Origin: Spiribacter sp. 1M189
GTDB lineage: Bacteria; Pseudomonadota; Gammaproteobacteria; Nitrococcales; Nitrococcaceae
DNA: 64,000 nt
Assembly: GCF_040838345.1 (NCBI RefSeq)
Contig: NZ_JBAKFF010000001.1
Span: 310,001-374,000, forward strand
Reading direction: 5' to 3'
This document shows positions 34,579 to 42,054 of this stretch, piece by piece; the stretch's first letter is position 1; every line of letters begins with the position of its first letter. Under the pieces are notes generated by a model. It was not told where the DNA came from. It searched no databases and saw only the letters and a program-made list of their open reading frames with translations. A program made the translations under genes and the position numbers.

Positions 34579-35684
34579 TTGCCGTCCGCCGCCGAATCGG
34601 CGAATACCTCTTCAAGCCAATGTCCCGCTCGGTTGGCCTTGGCCGTCAGATAGGGAGCGTTGTGACGGTTCAGCTCACCATGGATCGCCTCCCGGCCGGC
34701 GATCTCGACGCCAGCGGCTTCGAGCGCTGCAATCTTGCCCGGATTGTTAGTCATCAGCCGGACCCGGCTGATGCCCAGGTCATCCAGCATCGCAGCGGCG
34801 ACATCGTAGCGTCGCTCGTCCTCCCCGAACCCGAGCAGCTGGTCGGCATCCATGGTATCCAACCCGGTATCCTGCAGCCCGTAGGCACGCAGCTTGTTGG
34901 CCAGGCCGATGCCGCGGCCCTCCTGGGCAAGATAGAGCAGGATGCCGCCGCCTTCCTCGGCAATGGCATGCACGGCACTGCGCAGCTGCTCCCCGCAGTC
35001 GCAGCGCAGCGAGCCAAAAAGGTCACCGGTCAGGCACGCCGAGTGCATGCGTAGCGCCGGTGTCGTCGGCCACTGCCGCGGGTCGCCAATGACCAGTGCG
35101 ACATGCTCGAGCAGCCCATCCGCCTCGCGGTAGAGAATGAAACGCGACTGTTCCGCGCCGCTCAGCGGCACCCGGGCCTCGCTGACACGCTCCGGGTGGC
35201 GGCCGCTGTCGGCGAAAAACCGTCGTGCCTCTCCGCGGTCGATGGACAGCACCTCGCCCCGCTGGATCTCGCCGGCCAGGCGGTCCCGGTCAGGGTCACT
35301 CTCGATCGCCAGCAATGCGGGCAGGAGCGTTGCGCGTCGAGCCAGCTCCAGCGCCTGTCGTTCGCCGTCGGTCACCGGTCGGGCCGTCGTGCCGGTAGGC
35401 TCGGCATCCCGGCCCTTCGCCAGCGCTCGTGCGGTTTCCATGAGGCTGGCTTCAGGGACGGCGACGGCAATGCCATCACCGGCATGGCCATCCAGCCCGA
35501 GGGCCTCGGCGCGGTGAGCGGTGAGCAGCACGCTGGGAGTGCCGGAGGCCAGCCCGAGGGCCTGTTCAAGCCGGGCTTCGGTGAGATTCTCCAGTGCCAG
35601 TATCAGCGACCCGCCCGCCTCGCCGGCGACATGAACGGGCTCGCCGCGCCTGAGGTCGATCAGTGCGCGCCGGATACGCTGCAT
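34569..35684 (-). CDS. ribA: GTP cyclohydrolase II with non-canonical N-terminal domain
   Basis: 371-residue enzyme opening GTP to 2,5-diamino-6-ribosylamino-pyrimidinone phosphate, formate and pyrophosphate. Zinc cysteines C217-x10-C228-x-C230, the AQEGRGIGLANK catalytic loop and MTNNPGK phosphate site are intact. The N-terminal 170 residues sit where RibBA carries DHBP synthase but lack its acidic active-site motifs, so only cyclohydrolase activity is predicted. ATG at 35684 with AAAGGAG; the longer frame to 36008 lies over the divergent reductase gene. May serve riboflavin or the surrounding cluster. Confidence 0.88.
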   Translation of the reverse strand: MQRIRRALIDLRRGEPVHVAGEAGGSLILALENLTEARLEQALGLASGTPSVLLTAHRAEALGLDGHAGDGIAVAVPEASLMETARALAKGRDAEPTGTTARPVTDGERQALELARRATLLPALLAIESDPDRDRLAGEIQRGEVLSIDRGEARRFFADSGRHPERVSEARVPLSGAEQSRFILYREADGLLEHVALVIGDPRQWPTTPALRMHSACLTGDLFGSLRCDCGEQLRSAVHAIAEEGGGILLYLAQEGRGIGLANKLRAYGLQDTGLDTMDADQLLGFGEDERRYDVAAAMLDDLGISRVRLMTNNPGKIAALEAAGVEIAGREAIHGELNRHNAPYLTAKANRAGHWLEEVFADSAADGNQR

Positions 35685-35743
35685 GGTTTCTCCTTTATTC
35701 CGGTCTCTGGCGATAGACCGCCTCGGACTGTAACAATTCCGTG

Positions 35744-36574
35744 ATGATGACACAGGATGATAACCCCGCCATGCCGGAGACACCGGATCGGACCTGGTCG
35801 CGACTGCTTGCCGCCTGTCATGACGGCCTGGCTGATCCGCCGGCCGGGGTGTCGCGCGGACCGGCCGCCGCCGATGTGGTCGCGTTTGCCGAAGAGGTGG
35901 CGGCGCAGAGGCTTTGGCAGCGCTACGCCCCCCTGGCCCGTCCTGTTGGCAAGGGCGTCCGGGTCGTCGCGCAGCTGGGTCAGAGCCTCGATGGCCGTAT
36001 CGCGACACCCACCGGCCATTCCCATTACATCACCGGTCCGGCCGATCGTGCTCATCTGCACCGGCTGAGGGCGCTCAGCGACGCCGTACTTGTCGGGGCG
36101 GGTACGGTGATCGCCGATGATCCGCGACTGACGGTGCGCGAAGTGACCGGTCCCCAGCCCATTCGGGTGGTGTGTGCCGGACGTGACGGGATCGATCCCG
36201 ACAGAGCGATCTTCCGCGATGGCATGGCACCGACCTGGGGGGTAGCACCGGCCGCGGTGACCATGCCACCGGTGGATCGCCGCATCCATCCGGCGGACAT
36301 GACACCGGAGTCCGTGCTGGCAGCGCTTGAGGCCGCGGGGGTTCGGCGCTTGCTCGTGGAAGGCGGCGCGAGGACGGTGTCGGCCTGGTTGGCGGCCGGC
36401 CTGGTGGACCACCTCTATCTGGCAGTGGCGCCGGTCATCATCGGCGCCGGGCCGACCGGACTGCAGCTGCCGGCGATCAGCCGCATGGATGAGGCCTGGC
36501 GGCCGCCGGTGGAGCAGTTCGAGCTCGGTGAGGATCGGCTTTATCGGCTGGATTTTATCGGCGCGTCAGGCTGA
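35744..36574 (+). CDS. RibD C-terminal-type (dihydrofolate-reductase-fold) reductase without deaminase domain
   Basis: 276 residues. The reductase domain (about 70-270) has LGQSLDGRIATPTGHSHYI, LRALSDAVLVGAGTVIADDPRLTVR and LLVEGGARTVSAWL, the pattern of 5-amino-6-ribosylamino-uracil reductases. An N-terminal extension of about 65 residues replaces the usual zinc deaminase, so a reductase acting before or without deamination, as in archaea and fungi, is expected. Starts: GTG 35741, ATG 35744 or 35747. Divergent from ribA, convergent with the membrane protein gene (20-base overlap). Confidence 0.85.
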   Translation: MMTQDDNPAMPETPDRTWSRLLAACHDGLADPPAGVSRGPAAADVVAFAEEVAAQRLWQRYAPLARPVGKGVRVVAQLGQSLDGRIATPTGHSHYITGPADRAHLHRLRALSDAVLVGAGTVIADDPRLTVREVTGPQPIRVVCAGRDGIDPDRAIFRDGMAPTWGVAPAAVTMPPVDRRIHPADMTPESVLAALEAAGVRRLLVEGGARTVSAWLAAGLVDHLYLAVAPVIIGAGPTGLQLPAISRMDEAWRPPVEQFELGEDRLYRLDFIGASG

Positions 36575-37433
36575 CCAGCCCCGGCGTGCTGGCCAGCAGG
36601 GTAAGCCCGCCGTAGAGGACGGCGGCGCTAATCCCCTCGGCGGCCGGTAGTCCGGCCATTGGCCAGAGGATTGCCGCTGCCCCTTCTCTCAGTCCCCAGC
36701 CGGCAATACTTGCCGGAATCAGCATGGTGAAGAGCACCAAGGGGATCAGCGGCAGCCAGTCGGCGGCGCTGCTCGACGGGGCCAGCGCCATCACGCAACA
36801 GGCATAGACGGCGATATAGCTGGCGGCGACCAGCAGGGAGGCCAGCAACTGCACCGGCAGCACCGCCGGTGTCAGCAGCGCGCGCTGAAGCGCCTGCCAC
36901 CAGTCTCGAAGCCAGGGTGGCCGCCAGCCGATGGCGATGGCGAGGCCCGCGCCCCCGGTCAGCACAGCGAGCGCCAACAGCGCGGTCCTGGCTGCGTTGC
37001 CGATCGTGATCAGGCCGTCGCCGGGCGGCCATAGCCACCAGCTCAGGATGGCCAGGCCGGCCATGGCCAGCTGACCGGAGAAACGTTCGATGACGACTGC
37101 CTGAAAGGCCGGTGTGCGCCGGGGTGCATCGCTGCCGTGCCGCCACGCTCGCTGGGCATCCCCGATCACACCCCCGGGCAGGATCTGGTTGACCAGTGTG
37201 GCCAGGTAGTACTCGCGGACCGCGGTACCGGCTGCCAGGGTCAGCTGCAATCTCGTCGCGGTGAACCGCCAGCGCCAGGCCGAGAGGATGACCTGCAGGA
37301 CGGTGATCACGAGCCCGGCGAGGATCCAGCGCAGCTCGATACGCTGCAGCTGGCCCACGACGCCGTCCCCGAACTGCAGGGCAATAAAGCCCAGGATGCC
37401 CGCGCTGACGAGCAGCCGGATCAGCCGCGGCAT
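36555..37433 (-). CDS. Lysylphosphatidylglycerol synthase TM-region (UPF0104/AglD-like) membrane protein
   Basis: 292 residues, about seven to eight membrane helices. It shows the family features REYYLATLVNQILPGGVIGDAQRAWR and VIERFSGQLAM. Such proteins are proposed lipid flippases or lipid-linked transferases (MprF membrane half, AglD, hopanoid-associated). No soluble synthase domain. Last gene of a five-gene minus-strand run (dehydrogenase, PTPS-like, glycosyltransferase, methyltransferase, this gene), overlapping the methyltransferase by 13 bases, which suggests handling of a glycosylated lipid product. Confidence 0.83.
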   Translation of the reverse strand: MPRLIRLLVSAGILGFIALQFGDGVVGQLQRIELRWILAGLVITVLQVILSAWRWRFTATRLQLTLAAGTAVREYYLATLVNQILPGGVIGDAQRAWRHGSDAPRRTPAFQAVVIERFSGQLAMAGLAILSWWLWPPGDGLITIGNAARTALLALAVLTGGAGLAIAIGWRPPWLRDWWQALQRALLTPAVLPVQLLASLLVAASYIAVYACCVMALAPSSSAADWLPLIPLVLFTMLIPASIAGWGLREGAAAILWPMAGLPAAEGISAAVLYGGLTLLASTPGLVSLTRR

Positions 37434-38242
37434 GGCAGGGACAGGACATCCTGATGGCCAACACGGATATGACTGTGATCGATATCGGCCATGCGCGCCG
37501 CCAGCCAGGCATCCAGGCGACCGGCCTCGGCCGGTCGTCGGGCCATGGCGGCTTCATGCCAACCCTGCAGCAACAGGCGTTGTAACGGCGCCTGGGCCGG
37601 CGTCAGGTGCCAGTCGCTCCGGTGACGGATCACGGTTGCCCCGCGCCGGGTGAATGCGGCGTCCACCGTGGCGGCGGCATCCGGTCCCAATGCCCTGCCC
37701 ATGTCCTTCTCGCTACGCTGATGCTCGAGCACGGCGTTTTTGACGAGCGCGTCATCCGGAAGGGCAGGCGAGAGCGCCATGCGGCCGTCAAAACTCAGCG
37801 CCAGGAGCGCCGGCAGGCCATGTGCCGTGCAATAGTCGGCGAGTCGCTCGATCCAGTCCTCCGTGACCAGGTCGAGCAGCGCCGATGCAGTGATCAGATC
37901 CACCGCTGCCGGCAAACAGGATGGGAACTCGGCCAGGTCCGCCGCATGCGCGGTTATGGTGAGGTCATCCGGCGCACCCGAGGGGGGCTGCGCCGTTGCC
38001 GTTGCGCTGGCCCGGGTGAGCAGCTCGCGGTCGTGGTCAATCAGCCACCATTGCTGCGGCTGTGGCAATCGCGGGGCCAGGTAGCGCAGATTGCTGCCCG
38101 CGCCTGCGCCCAGGTCAGCGATCCGCAGGGGGCGTGCGACAGGGAGCCCCTCCCCGAGCCGCTGCGTCAGCAGATCGGGTCGGGCGGCGTGGTCAGCAGG
38201 TTCGCGGAGCGCGAGCCAGTCGGCGGCAAACTGCTCAGGCAT
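37421..38242 (-). CDS. Class I SAM-dependent methyltransferase
   Basis: 273 residues. Motif I is IADLGAGAGSNLRYLAPRL (about 41-59), followed by WWLIDHDRELL (motif II acidic residue) and a DLITASALLDLV block. The second half is not specific. Substrate unknown; context suggests methylation of the cluster product. The start at ATG 38242 overlaps the glycosyltransferase stop by 8 bases; an apparent longer frame runs inside the glycosyltransferase gene. Confidence 0.85.
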   Translation of the reverse strand: MPEQFAADWLALREPADHAARPDLLTQRLGEGLPVARPLRIADLGAGAGSNLRYLAPRLPQPQQWWLIDHDRELLTRASATATAQPPSGAPDDLTITAHAADLAEFPSCLPAAVDLITASALLDLVTEDWIERLADYCTAHGLPALLALSFDGRMALSPALPDDALVKNAVLEHQRSEKDMGRALGPDAAATVDAAFTRRGATVIRHRSDWHLTPAQAPLQRLLLQGWHEAAMARRPAEAGRLDAWLAARMADIDHSHIRVGHQDVLSLPCRG

Positions 38243-39287
38243 CGTTACCTCGATCCAGAAGGGCCATGAAACGCTGGATGGCGGGCGTCCAGCCGGCCAG
38301 TCGGCGTCGCGCCCGCTGGGCCCCCTCGACGAGTGACTGCCGCAGGGCATGGTCATCCAGCAGACGTTGCAGGGCATCGGCGAGTGCTGTCGTATCGTCG
38401 GGCCTGACCGCAAGGCCGGCGTCCGCCGGCAGTGTCGTGGCGAGGGCACCCCCCGTGGTGGTCAGCACGGGCAACCCGTAGGCCATCGCTTCATTGATCA
38501 CCATACCGTAGCCCTCGTAGCGCGAGGGTAGGACGAACAGATCAGCAGTCCGATAGGCGGCATCGAGGCGCTCGGCATCCAGTGCGCCGGCGATCTCCAC
38601 GCGCCCGGCAAGCCCCAGGGCATTTCTTTTTTCGTGGACTGCCGCGGCGTATGGCGGGTCCAGGTCGGCAGGCCCTGCCAGTCGGCAATGCCAGCGTCGA
38701 TCGGCGATTCGCCAGAGCGCGTCGAGCAGCACATGCTGCGCCTTGCGCGGGGACAAGGCGGCCACACACAGCAGTGTCGGCACGCCATCAGGGCTGCCGG
38801 TGGCAAGAGGCTGGGGTGAACAGCCGGGCTCGATGACCTCTACCGCGCCCTGGTGGATGCCCAGTTCCCGAAGGCGATGGGCCGTGAACCCGCTTGTGGT
38901 GATCACGCACCGCGCCTGCGCCACCGCCTCGGTCTCGCGGTCGAGCAGTCGACGGCCAAGCGCCGCATCGATTCCGCTCTCGTCGGAAAGGGGGTGATGG
39001 ATGAGCGCATGCAGACGCAGTCGCCGGGCATGACGCGCGAAGATCTCCGGTAGCCCGCCCAGTACCAGGCCGTCCACCACGACGGTTGCCTGGTCGGGAA
39101 GTGGCTCAAGCGCCGCATTAATAGCGGCTCGAGCGGTCTCATCGCCCTGGGGGAACCGACCCGGCAGCTCGCTGACCGCCACGGCGAGACCCTGCTGACG
39201 CAGACCCCGAACGATCTCCCGATCGTAGCGGCTACCGCCGGTGGGCCGCTCGAGTGCGCCGGGGACCAGGAAATGGCAGTCGCTCAC
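38235..39287 (-). CDS. GT4-family glycosyltransferase
   Basis: 350-residue GT-B retaining glycosyltransferase. N-terminal acceptor domain begins FLVPGALERPTGGSRYDREI; the C-terminal nucleotide-sugar domain has LFVLPSRYEGYGMVINEAMAYGLPV, the E-x7-E motif of GT4. Donor and acceptor unknown. Overlaps the PTPS-like gene by four bases and the methyltransferase by eight. Confidence 0.9.
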   Translation of the reverse strand: MSDCHFLVPGALERPTGGSRYDREIVRGLRQQGLAVAVSELPGRFPQGDETARAAINAALEPLPDQATVVVDGLVLGGLPEIFARHARRLRLHALIHHPLSDESGIDAALGRRLLDRETEAVAQARCVITTSGFTAHRLRELGIHQGAVEVIEPGCSPQPLATGSPDGVPTLLCVAALSPRKAQHVLLDALWRIADRRWHCRLAGPADLDPPYAAAVHEKRNALGLAGRVEIAGALDAERLDAAYRTADLFVLPSRYEGYGMVINEAMAYGLPVLTTTGGALATTLPADAGLAVRPDDTTALADALQRLLDDHALRQSLVEGAQRARRRLAGWTPAIQRFMALLDRGNDA

Positions 39288-39688
39288 GCCCGCAATGGTC
39301 GCTCGTAGGCAGCGGAGGCCACATGGGACTCATGCAGCGTGACGCGCAACCGGTCCAGCGACCCGGCGGTCTCGCCAAGATCACCGGCAAGGGCGGCCGA
39401 GGCGAGCGCATCGGCGATATGCCGGGCCAGGTACTCGGTGGTGGTATTAACGCCCTCAAACTCGGACAGCGCGTCGAGGTTGGCCAGGTTATAGCGGCTC
39501 AGGATGCTGCGCAGGACCTCGGTGGCACGGGCGATGTCAACGACCACGCCATCGGCGTCCAGCGCTTCCCGAAAGAACGTTGCGTCTGTCACATAGGTCG
39601 CGCCATGCAGCGCCTGGGCGGGCCCAAACGTCTCGCCGCGGAAGCTGTGGGCAATCATGAAATGGTCTCGGACATTAACGCGGTACAT
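39284..39688 (-). CDS. PTPS-fold (6-carboxytetrahydropterin synthase-like) protein lacking catalytic residues
   Basis: 134-residue T-fold protein similar in outline to PTPS/QueD: RDHFMIAHSF (first zinc histidine), LHGATYVTDATF, GVVVDI, NTTTEYLARHI and VTLHES (pterin-anchor Glu region). Three key features are changed. The zinc motif HGH is HGA, the catalytic cysteine before it is absent, and the catalytic Asp-His of LDHxNLD reads YNLANLD. It is thus unlikely to be a normal PTPS or QueD; a ligand-binding or differently catalytic role on a pterin-like compound is inferred. GGAGT precedes the ATG at 39688. Confidence 0.8.
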   Translation of the reverse strand: MYRVNVRDHFMIAHSFRGETFGPAQALHGATYVTDATFFREALDADGVVVDIARATEVLRSILSRYNLANLDALSEFEGVNTTTEYLARHIADALASAALAGDLGETAGSLDRLRVTLHESHVASAAYERPLRA

Positions 39689-39690
39689 GG

Positions 39691-40668
39691 TCACTCCTTG
39701 TAGCGGATACGGTGGCACAGGCCGGTGCCATCGAGGATGGCATCCATGGCCTGTGGCAGCTGTTCGAAGGGGGTCTCGTCGTCGATCAGCGCTTCCCATT
39801 CGGGATGGGCCGCGAGCAATTGCAGCGCTTTGCGAAGGCGACGCCGATGATCCCATCGCGGTTGCATCAACGGCGGGATCTGGCCGACCTGGCTCGAGCG
39901 CAGGGTGAGACGCCGAGAGTGGAATGCCTCTCCGAGGGGCAGATTGATCCGTTGGTCGCCAAACCAGCTGAGCTCGATAATGGTGGCCTCGTTGCCGGCC
40001 GCCCCCAGCGCCAGTTGCAGCCCGGCCTCACTTGCGCTGGCATGGATGATCCGGTCGTTGCCGGTGCGGGCCTCATCGGGATGGGCGAAGTCGATGCCCA
40101 GTCCGCCCGCTATCGCCCGCCGTGCCGGGTTGATATCGACCAGTTGCACCTCGGTGCCAGGGATGCCCGCGCAGAGCGCAGCGGTGAGTGTGCCGACCAC
40201 ACCGGCGCCGATCACGCTGATGCGCTCGCCGGGTCGGGGCGCGGCATCCCAGCACGCATTCAGGGCCGTCTCTGCATTGGCGGCGAGCACGGCGCGCTCG
40301 GCCGGCAGGTCCGCCGGCAGCGGCTCGACGGCGTCGGCCGGCACGAGATAGCGCGTTTGATGGGGGTAGAGACAGAACACCGTCTGTCCCACCCAGTCCG
40401 GAGGGCCTGCCTCGACGAGGCCGACATTAACGTAGCCGTACTTGACCGGCGCCGGGAATTCGCCGTCCTGGAAGGGCGCCCGCATTCTTCGGGCCTCGCT
40501 CGCCGGCACCTTCCCATGCCAGACCAGCGACTCGGTGCCGCGGCTTATGCCGGTGTAGAGCGTTCGGACCAGGAGGTCGCCCGGACCGGGCTCCCCGACC
40601 GGCTCCATGCGATGCTCACCCTTGCCGGGCGCGGTTATCCAGAAGGCCTGAGCGCTGCGATCACTCAT
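39691..40668 (-). CDS. MDR-type (zinc-binding alcohol dehydrogenase-like) oxidoreductase
   Basis: 325 residues. GroES-like N domain with TLYTGISRGTESLVWHG, where the usual catalytic zinc Cys and GHE signatures are replaced by SRGTE as in BchC-type dehydrogenases, and a Rossmann domain with GAGVVGTL (about 150-157). It would oxidise an alcohol or reduce a carbonyl with NAD(P). The ATG at 40668 has AAGGGAG 13 bases upstream; an ATG at 40701 is also possible. First gene of the minus-strand cluster operon; PTPS-like gene starts 2 bases after its stop. Confidence 0.84.
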   Translation of the reverse strand: MSDRSAQAFWITAPGKGEHRMEPVGEPGPGDLLVRTLYTGISRGTESLVWHGKVPASEARRMRAPFQDGEFPAPVKYGYVNVGLVEAGPPDWVGQTVFCLYPHQTRYLVPADAVEPLPADLPAERAVLAANAETALNACWDAAPRPGERISVIGAGVVGTLTAALCAGIPGTEVQLVDINPARRAIAGGLGIDFAHPDEARTGNDRIIHASASEAGLQLALGAAGNEATIIELSWFGDQRINLPLGEAFHSRRLTLRSSQVGQIPPLMQPRWDHRRRLRKALQLLAAHPEWEALIDDETPFEQLPQAMDAILDGTGLCHRIRYKE

Positions 40669-40732
40669 CGCCGGGTATTGCTCCCTTGCTGATAGACTCA
40701 TGATCCTCGTTTCCGATGAGCGGAGGGTAGCA

Positions 40733-41449
40733 TTGGTTCCGCGTCGCGCCGCCGATATCCCCTGGCTGATCCTTCCCGACCTGCTGGTGGCTGCCATCGT
40801 GCTGGCGGCGGCAGCCGGCGGTCTGAGGCTCTCACTGGATCTGCCCGCCGGTGTCCTGCCCCTGGCGCTGCTCGCCTATGCGGCCATGGCGGTCATGCTG
40901 TGGCGGTTGTGTGGCAACCGACCCCTGACGCCGGCCGATCGCGTCACCATGGGTCGAGGGCTGCTGGTGATGCTGCTGATCGGCTTGCTGCCTGCTGCCG
41001 GGGGCCTGCGGGAGGAGCCCGTGCTTCCCTTCGCGATCGCTCTGACGGCGGTGCTGCTGGATGGCCTGGATGGCTTCGTGGCCCGCCGACTGCACTGTGT
41101 CACTCAAGCCGGCGCCCGTTTCGACATGGAGCTCGATGCGGTGCTGCTGCTGGTGCTCTGCCTCTGGCTCGTGCAGCTGGGGCTTGCCGGCCCCTGGGTG
41201 CTCGGCATCGGTGCCTGGCGTTACGTTTTCGTGCTGGCTGGCCGCCTGCGTCCTCAGCTCCGCCGGCCCCTGGCCCCGTCCCAGCGTCGTCGGGTGATCT
41301 GCGGTATCCAGGGGGTGGGGCTGGGGATCTGCCTCGCGCCCGGTTTTCCGCCGGCGTGGGTGCCGCCGCTCGCGGCTGCGTTGCTGGCTCTTTTGAGTTA
41401 TTCGTTCCTGGTGGATGCTGCGGCATCATGGCAGATAGAAAAGAATTGA
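40733..41449 (+). CDS. CDP-alcohol phosphatidyltransferase family protein
   Basis: 238-residue integral membrane enzyme transferring a phospho-alcohol from a CDP donor. The complete signature D-G-x2-A-R-x8-G-x3-D-x3-D is present in DGFVARRLHCVTQAGARFD plus the final Asp three residues on. About six to seven membrane helices. TTG at 40733 preceded by GGAGGG at ideal spacing is preferred over ATG 40700, which would overlap the alternative dehydrogenase start. Divergent from the cluster operon; YceI and patatin genes follow on the same strand. Confidence 0.86.
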   Translation: MVPRRAADIPWLILPDLLVAAIVLAAAAGGLRLSLDLPAGVLPLALLAYAAMAVMLWRLCGNRPLTPADRVTMGRGLLVMLLIGLLPAAGGLREEPVLPFAIALTAVLLDGLDGFVARRLHCVTQAGARFDMELDAVLLLVLCLWLVQLGLAGPWVLGIGAWRYVFVLAGRLRPQLRRPLAPSQRRRVICGIQGVGLGICLAPGFPPAWVPPLAAALLALLSYSFLVDAAASWQIEKN

Positions 41450-41460
41450 GGAGTTGGATC

Positions 41461-42054
41461 ATGCACAAGCTGATGCTCAAGTCCGCACTGTTGGGGCTTC
41501 TGCTTTCCATCGGTGCCGCTTCGCAGGCCGAACCGGAGCGTTTCGTGCTCGACGAGAGCCATGTCAGTGTGGGTTTCCTGGCAGGGCATGCCCGCTTTGC
41601 CGACGTGCTTGGACAGTTCACCGACGTCTCCGGCGGTTTCGTCTATGACGCCGAAGCTGAGCGGCTGGTGTCCGGTACGGTCACCGTGGATGCGGCGAGC
41701 GTTTTCACGGGTCATGACGATCGTGACGGTCATCTCCGGGACGGCGATTTCCTGGCGGTCGAGCAGTACCCGGTGATCCGATTCGAGGCAACCGGTTATG
41801 AACCGACCGGCGAGGGCGAGGGCACGTTGCGGGGCGATCTGACCCTGCTCGGCGAGACGCGGCCGATCGAGCTCGAGCTCATCCTCAATCGGCGCGCCCC
41901 GCATCCCATCGGCGGCGCCGATACGCTGGGTGGCTCGGCCCGTGGCGCGATCAACCGCAGTGACTTCGGTATGGATTACGCCCTCGAGGGCGATCTGGTG
42001 GGCGATCAGATTGAGCTGATCATCGAATTCGAGGCCATTCAGGAGGATGCCTGA
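41461..42054 (+). CDS. YceI-family periplasmic lipid-binding protein
   Basis: 197 residues with a signal peptide (about 1-22, ending ASQA) and a lipocalin-like YceI barrel: FVLDESHVSVGFLAGHARF, SGTVTVDAASVFTG, FEATGYEPT, LTLLGETRPIELEL and SARGAINRSDFGM. Homologues bind polyisoprenoids or ubiquinone-like lipids. GAGGAG ribosome-binding site. Eleven bases after the CDP-alcohol transferase gene, overlapping the patatin gene by 8 bases, so a lipid-centred operon. Confidence 0.92.
   Translation: MHKLMLKSALLGLLLSIGAASQAEPERFVLDESHVSVGFLAGHARFADVLGQFTDVSGGFVYDAEAERLVSGTVTVDAASVFTGHDDRDGHLRDGDFLAVEQYPVIRFEATGYEPTGEGEGTLRGDLTLLGETRPIELELILNRRAPHPIGGADTLGGSARGAINRSDFGMDYALEGDLVGDQIELIIEFEAIQEDA

Noticed and set aside
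34569-36008. 479-residue version of the GTP cyclohydrolase
   Set aside because: The extra 108 residues are Arg/Pro-rich and read across the divergent reductase gene; ATG 35684 has a clear ribosome-binding site.
36555-37557. 309-residue frame overlapping the LPG-synthase-type gene on the same strand
   Set aside because: Arg/Pro/Ala-rich translation without membrane helices; frame-shifted shadow.
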